A stretch of 8,865 bases of DNA from an uncultured bacterium (GTDB lineage Bacteria > Bacillota > Clostridia > Lachnospirales > Lachnospiraceae). Positions 6,036 through 8,865 of this stretch are shown in pieces (within the stretch, counting starts at the first letter, position 1; each line of letters opens with the position of its first letter). Both the position numbers and the translations under genes were made by a program. Location: assembly GCA_905214955.1 (NCBI GenBank), contig CAJMON010000097.1, positions 1-8,865 on the forward strand, read 5' to 3'. The notes under the pieces were generated by a model. The model did no database searches. It worked only from the letters and a program-made list of their open reading frames with translations, and was not told the DNA's origin.

Positions 6036-7127
6036 TTATTTTTCTTTCTCTTGGTTATTTCGACAACTTTTGGAAAGATCTTCTGCCAGATCTTCATAGT
6101 GGAACTGGTGGCCTCCTGGATAATGATGATGAATCAGCACATTTTCTGCATCAAACAGACGATACGCCCTGCGGACAGTTTCCATCTGTTCATCTGCATT
6201 GACAGCCCCCCTTTTGCCGTTTAATCCATCTGAAAGGCCTGTCTGGACAATGAAAGGCCTTGGAGCTGCCATAGAGGCCAGATCTCCCATGTCCAGTATC
6301 TGCCATAATCCCGGCACGTAGTTGCAGCTGCAGTTTTGGTTTAATTCCAGTAGAGAATCTTTGACTCCGTAAAGGTAGCCGCTGGTCAGCGCCCGCCGAA
6401 TCCGGTCATCCAGAGCCGTCAGCCACAGCGTCTGCATTCCCCCTCCGGAAAATCCCACACATCCCAAATTTTCCATGGTACATTCTCCAATATCTGCCCG
6501 CATCTGGACATAATCCAAAAGCCGCATCAAATCCCAGGTCTGCATTCCTGCCACGGTCATGCCCAAAGGTTCTGCCATATGAGCCAGTTCATAGCAACAG
6601 CCATTTAGGAAATCTTCCTCCCGGTCGCTTTGGCGCGCTGCCTCTCTGCGTTCCCCAAACCCTCTTGGATCCGGGCAGAATACTATATATCCCATTTCTG
6701 CAAGCTTCATTCCGTAATCATAGTGGTGCCGTTCAATAGCCTGCCGCATAACCGGAATTTCCCGGCATCCCGCCACACCGTATTTTCCGGCCCCACCATG
6801 TCCTGCAAGGGCTAAAAATATCTCTCTTTTTTGATCTCTCTCCGGTGGAATCAGCTCAAAAAACGGCATCCATACATCTGGCTCTGTCTGAATCCGCACT
6901 TTTTTTCTGGTAATTCCATTTTCAAGAACCACGGTTTCTTCTTCTATTGGGCACAGATCACAGGATTCCATGTGATCCATGCCAAGGAGATCCCACAGTC
7001 TTTTTTTCATCTGCTCTTTCCAGGAAATCCACTCCTCTTTGGTACTTCCGGAAAATGCTTCTTTTCTGGAAAGCAGGTCGTATTTTCGTTTCATAGCTTT
7101 TAAGCTGTCATAATATTCCTTCTCCAT
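6036..7127 (-). CDS. Cytoplasmic alpha/beta-hydrolase esterase of the acetyl xylan esterase/Abhydrolase_7-like group, partner of GH28
   Basis: Probably removes acyl or methyl esters from pectin-derived oligosaccharides so that the neighbouring GH28 enzyme can cut them. The protein is 363 aa. After a helical N-terminal region (1-60) come LALAGHGGAGKYGVAG (105-120, oxyanion region), the strand-loop YIVFCPDPRGFGERR (147-161) and the nucleophile elbow GFSGGG with S227. Late elements are CNYVPGLWQILDMGDLASMAAPRP (within 268-291), an acid candidate D300 in QTGLSDG, and GGHQFH with H340. The Ser-Asp-His triad therefore looks complete. No signal peptide or membrane segment is seen, so it acts inside the cell. 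It starts 20 nt after the GH28 stop with AAGGAG 11 nt (or AAGGA 4 nt) before the ATG, so it is cotranscribed. Pectin acetyl- or methylesterase activity (a CE19-like role is possible) is inferred from context; a hydrolase acting on another ester cannot be excluded. Confidence 0.85.
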   Translation of the reverse strand: MEKEYYDSLKAMKRKYDLLSRKEAFSGSTKEEWISWKEQMKKRLWDLLGMDHMESCDLCPIEEETVVLENGITRKKVRIQTEPDVWMPFFELIPPERDQKREIFLALAGHGGAGKYGVAGCREIPVMRQAIERHHYDYGMKLAEMGYIVFCPDPRGFGERREAARQSDREEDFLNGCCYELAHMAEPLGMTVAGMQTWDLMRLLDYVQMRADIGECTMENLGCVGFSGGGMQTLWLTALDDRIRRALTSGYLYGVKDSLLELNQNCSCNYVPGLWQILDMGDLASMAAPRPFIVQTGLSDGLNGKRGAVNADEQMETVRRAYRLFDAENVLIHHHYPGGHQFHYEDLAEDLSKSCRNNQEKEK

Positions 7128-7147
7128 CGGTTCCTTTTCTCCTTTTT

Positions 7148-8701
7148 CTATTCCTCAATCAGTTTTTCCACACCAGCCGCATCCAGCACGGGTTCTTCAC
7201 ATCCTTCAATGTGCACCTGTTTTAACGACAGTATTTTTACATTGCGCACAAAGATACCAGCTCCCTTCATAGGATCCATTCCACACATCATAGCAGGCAC
7301 TCCCGGCATCACGGTTTTGTCATAGGTGACGGAAATATTTTCAAACTCCAGACATCCAATTTTCTGCTCTGGAAGTCCATAGGCGCATACGGCCGCATAG
7401 GCTGCATTTTTTGCCTCAATCTTTTTAAAAGACAATTTCCGAATATCCGGTGTCCGCTCATCCACCGGCAGAGACTCTTTGCTCTGCACATAATCGGATT
7501 TTCCATCCGGATCGCAGAAATAAAAGCAGTTCACCACAAAGGGAGTCAGCACATGGTTCATCTTGATGTTTTCAAACACCACATCATCCACCACACAGTC
7601 TTCTCCTCTTCCTCTCCTGGTCTTGATGCGGAGGCCCCGGTCTGTTCCGTTAAAAATGCAGTCTTTTACGGTCAGATGCCGCACTCCGGCTCCAATCTCA
7701 GAGCCTAACACTACGCTTCCGTGTCCATCGTTCATGGAGCACTGGCGGATTACTATATCCTCGCAGGGCGTTTTGTAAGTTTTTCCCATGTCAATTTTTC
7801 CGGATTTGATGGCAATGCAGTCGTCCCCTACCGAAAAATGAATGCCTGCCAGTTCTACATGGCAGCAGCTCTCCGGATCCAGACCGTCCGTGTTGTGGGA
7901 ATCCTTGGGATTTAAAATCTCCAGGGCTAGAAACTTCATATTTTCGCAGAAATACGGATGAATGGTCCAGCTGGGAGAATTTTTCACCGTCACGCCAATC
8001 ATGGAAATGTTTTTGCAGTGATTGAAAAATACGGTTCTGGGACGCCACGCCGTCACCATCTGGGTGCAGTTGTGCCACCAGTTTTCATGACTGGCATTTC
8101 CATTGATGGCACCCTTTCCATAGATTTTCACATCTTCCACTTCCATACCGGTAAGAATCCCTGCAAACATCTTCGCAGGCGTTCCCTCCCAGGTGCCAAA
8201 CTGATAGACCTGCCCGTCCGTCCCCTCTATGGTTCCTGGAAAATAGGGAAATGCCTCTCTGTCTGTCACTGCTGACAACTCTGCACCTTCTTCTAATTCC
8301 AGACGGATGTGGCTTTTTAAGAAAAGGCAGACAAACCGGTAGGTTCCTTTTGGAATCAATACTCTTCCTCCCTGGGGGCAGGATAAAATGGCTGTCTGCA
8401 GCGCCAGGGTATCGTCTTTTTTTTCGTCACCAGCTGCCCCGAACTCCCGGACATTTAAGGTTACGCTTTCTTTTTCCGTCTGAAAGCTGATTTCTCCAAG
8501 AAGTGCTCCATCCCGTTTCAGCTCCGCTTTATAAAATGTATCCGGCTCCAGGCCATACACTGGAAAAATCACTTTGTCTGCCTTTCCTATAAAAGTTCCG
8601 TTTAAGTACAGCTCATAGTCTTTTTCTGTCTGGTAAATGCCACCGTCCTCGATATCAAAAACGGCACTTCTTGCCGTATAGTCTGCAATCCGAATATTCA
8701 T
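7148..8701 (-). CDS. GH28 polygalacturonase-family glycoside hydrolase with N-terminal FN3-like domain, cytoplasmic
   Basis: Hydrolyses alpha-galacturonosyl (or rhamnogalacturonan) linkages in pectin fragments, probably from chain ends. The protein is 517 aa. Residues 1-78 form a fibronectin-III-like beta domain (LEPDTFYKAEL is typical). The right-handed beta-helix starts at VREFGAAGDEKKDDTLALQTAI (84-105), the common GH28 entry segment. The catalytic motifs are all present: NTDG (270-273, acid D272), GDDC (292-295, D293 and D294), GHGS (326-329, H327) and RIK (358-360). There is no signal peptide and the protein contains many cysteines, which fits a cytoplasmic location. The ATG at 8701-8699 has GGGGAGGA 7 nt upstream. 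It is the first gene of a two-gene unit with an esterase. FN3-GH28 proteins of this size are usually exo-acting, but endo/exo mode and exact substrate cannot be read from sequence alone. Confidence 0.94.
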   Translation of the reverse strand: MNIRIADYTARSAVFDIEDGGIYQTEKDYELYLNGTFIGKADKVIFPVYGLEPDTFYKAELKRDGALLGEISFQTEKESVTLNVREFGAAGDEKKDDTLALQTAILSCPQGGRVLIPKGTYRFVCLFLKSHIRLELEEGAELSAVTDREAFPYFPGTIEGTDGQVYQFGTWEGTPAKMFAGILTGMEVEDVKIYGKGAINGNASHENWWHNCTQMVTAWRPRTVFFNHCKNISMIGVTVKNSPSWTIHPYFCENMKFLALEILNPKDSHNTDGLDPESCCHVELAGIHFSVGDDCIAIKSGKIDMGKTYKTPCEDIVIRQCSMNDGHGSVVLGSEIGAGVRHLTVKDCIFNGTDRGLRIKTRRGRGEDCVVDDVVFENIKMNHVLTPFVVNCFYFCDPDGKSDYVQSKESLPVDERTPDIRKLSFKKIEAKNAAYAAVCAYGLPEQKIGCLEFENISVTYDKTVMPGVPAMMCGMDPMKGAGIFVRNVKILSLKQVHIEGCEEPVLDAAGVEKLIEE

Positions 8702-8744
8702 TGTAAAATCCTCCCCTTTTCACTTGCTTTTCTTTTTCCACACT

Positions 8745-8771
8745 TCTATAATGAAATAATGCCAGGGTCAA
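8745..8771 (-). promoter_or_regulatory. Possible promoter of the GH28-esterase unit
   Basis: On the minus strand TTGACC (8771-8766, 5 of 6) and TATAGA (8750-8745, 4 of 6) stand 15 bp apart, about 44 bp before the start codon. The spacing is shorter than ideal, and neither box is perfect, so the promoter would be weak or activator-dependent. The -35 box overlaps the base of the large inverted repeat at 8765-8825. Confidence 0.35.
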
Positions 8772-8825
8772 AAGCCTGAAACCACAATGTGCTTGCACAG
8801 GAGTGGTTTTATGGCTTAGTGACCC
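8765..8825. repeat. 61-nt nested inverted repeat upstream of GH28 gene
   Basis: Four successive complementary blocks fold into one long hairpin: GGGTCA/TGACCC (8765-8770 with 8820-8825), AAGCC/GGCTT (8772-8776 with 8813-8817), AAACCAC/GTGGTTT (8779-8785 with 8803-8809) and TGTGC/GCACA (8788-8792 with 8795-8799). That is 23 pairs with small internal loops and a TT tip. No U-run follows on either strand, so it is not an intrinsic terminator. It may be a repetitive extragenic element, an RNA structure in a longer transcript or a protein-binding dyad. Confidence 0.75.
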
Positions 8826-8836
8826 GCCCCGACATA

Positions 8837-8865
8837 GTGCAGAACATCCAGTGGATGTTCTGCAC
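8837..8865. repeat. 29-nt perfect palindrome at the right window edge
   Basis: GTGCAGAACATCCA (8837-8850) is followed by one base, then its exact reverse complement TGGATGTTCTGCAC (8852-8865). This gives 14 perfect pairs around a single G. It is 11 nt from the larger inverted repeat and ends exactly at the window edge, so its right flank is unseen. A plus-strand terminator, the end of a mobile or repetitive element, or an operator are all possible. The region 8702-8865 otherwise holds only the weak promoter and GH28 ribosome binding site. Confidence 0.8.

Noticed and set aside
8788..8799. Catabolite-repression (cre) or LacI-type operator at TGTGCTTGCACA
   Set aside because: It lacks the central CG and the spacing of cre sites, and is simply the tip of the larger inverted repeat.

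Overview
The window looks like chromosomal DNA from a gut-type Firmicute, most likely a clostridial member of the Lachnospiraceae. This is inferred from moderate GC, strong AGGAGG-type ribosome binding sites, rho-independent terminators, a guanine-class purine riboswitch, a BMP/Nup-type nucleoside ABC transporter and intracellular pectin-degrading enzymes. The genus cannot be named from the sequence alone. All six genes lie on the minus strand, so transcription runs from high to low coordinates.

Right-hand block (about 6000-8865): an FN3-GH28 polygalacturonase-family enzyme (7148-8701) is followed 20 nt later by an alpha/beta-hydrolase esterase (6036-7127). Neither has a signal peptide, so they probably work together in the cytoplasm on imported, esterified galacturonate-containing oligosaccharides. 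The pair ends in an A/U-rich terminator (5999-6027). Upstream of the GH28 gene is a gene-free stretch with a weak promoter and two large stacked inverted repeats (8765-8825 and 8837-8865) that are not ordinary terminators.

Central block (about 755-5984): a textbook TTGACA-17-TAGAAT promoter gives a leader of about 230 nt. The leader carries a purine riboswitch aptamer (5870-5940), whose guanine-type C74 can be placed exactly, followed by an intrinsic terminator (5822-5855). Then come a BMP-family binding protein (4524-5720), an intercistronic stem-loop (4472-4502), a two-domain ATPase with a GTG start (2912-4438) and two permeases (1803-2915 and 812-1810). The last three genes overlap by 4 and 8 nt. 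A terminator at 756-795 closes the operon. The four proteins form a complete importer of the NupN-O-P-Q/BMP class. The riboswitch argues that its cargo is a purine nucleoside or base, and that guanine or hypoxanthine excess shuts the operon off by premature termination.

Left-hand block (1-755): a separate transcription unit with its own promoter encodes a secreted protein of unknown function. It has an acidic six-residue tandem repeat and an EF-hand-like DxDxDG loop, and its C-terminus lies beyond the window edge.

I see no phage, transposase, CRISPR array, tRNA or rRNA. The best-supported system is the riboswitch-controlled purine importer. The least explained DNA is the pair of inverted repeats at the right edge.
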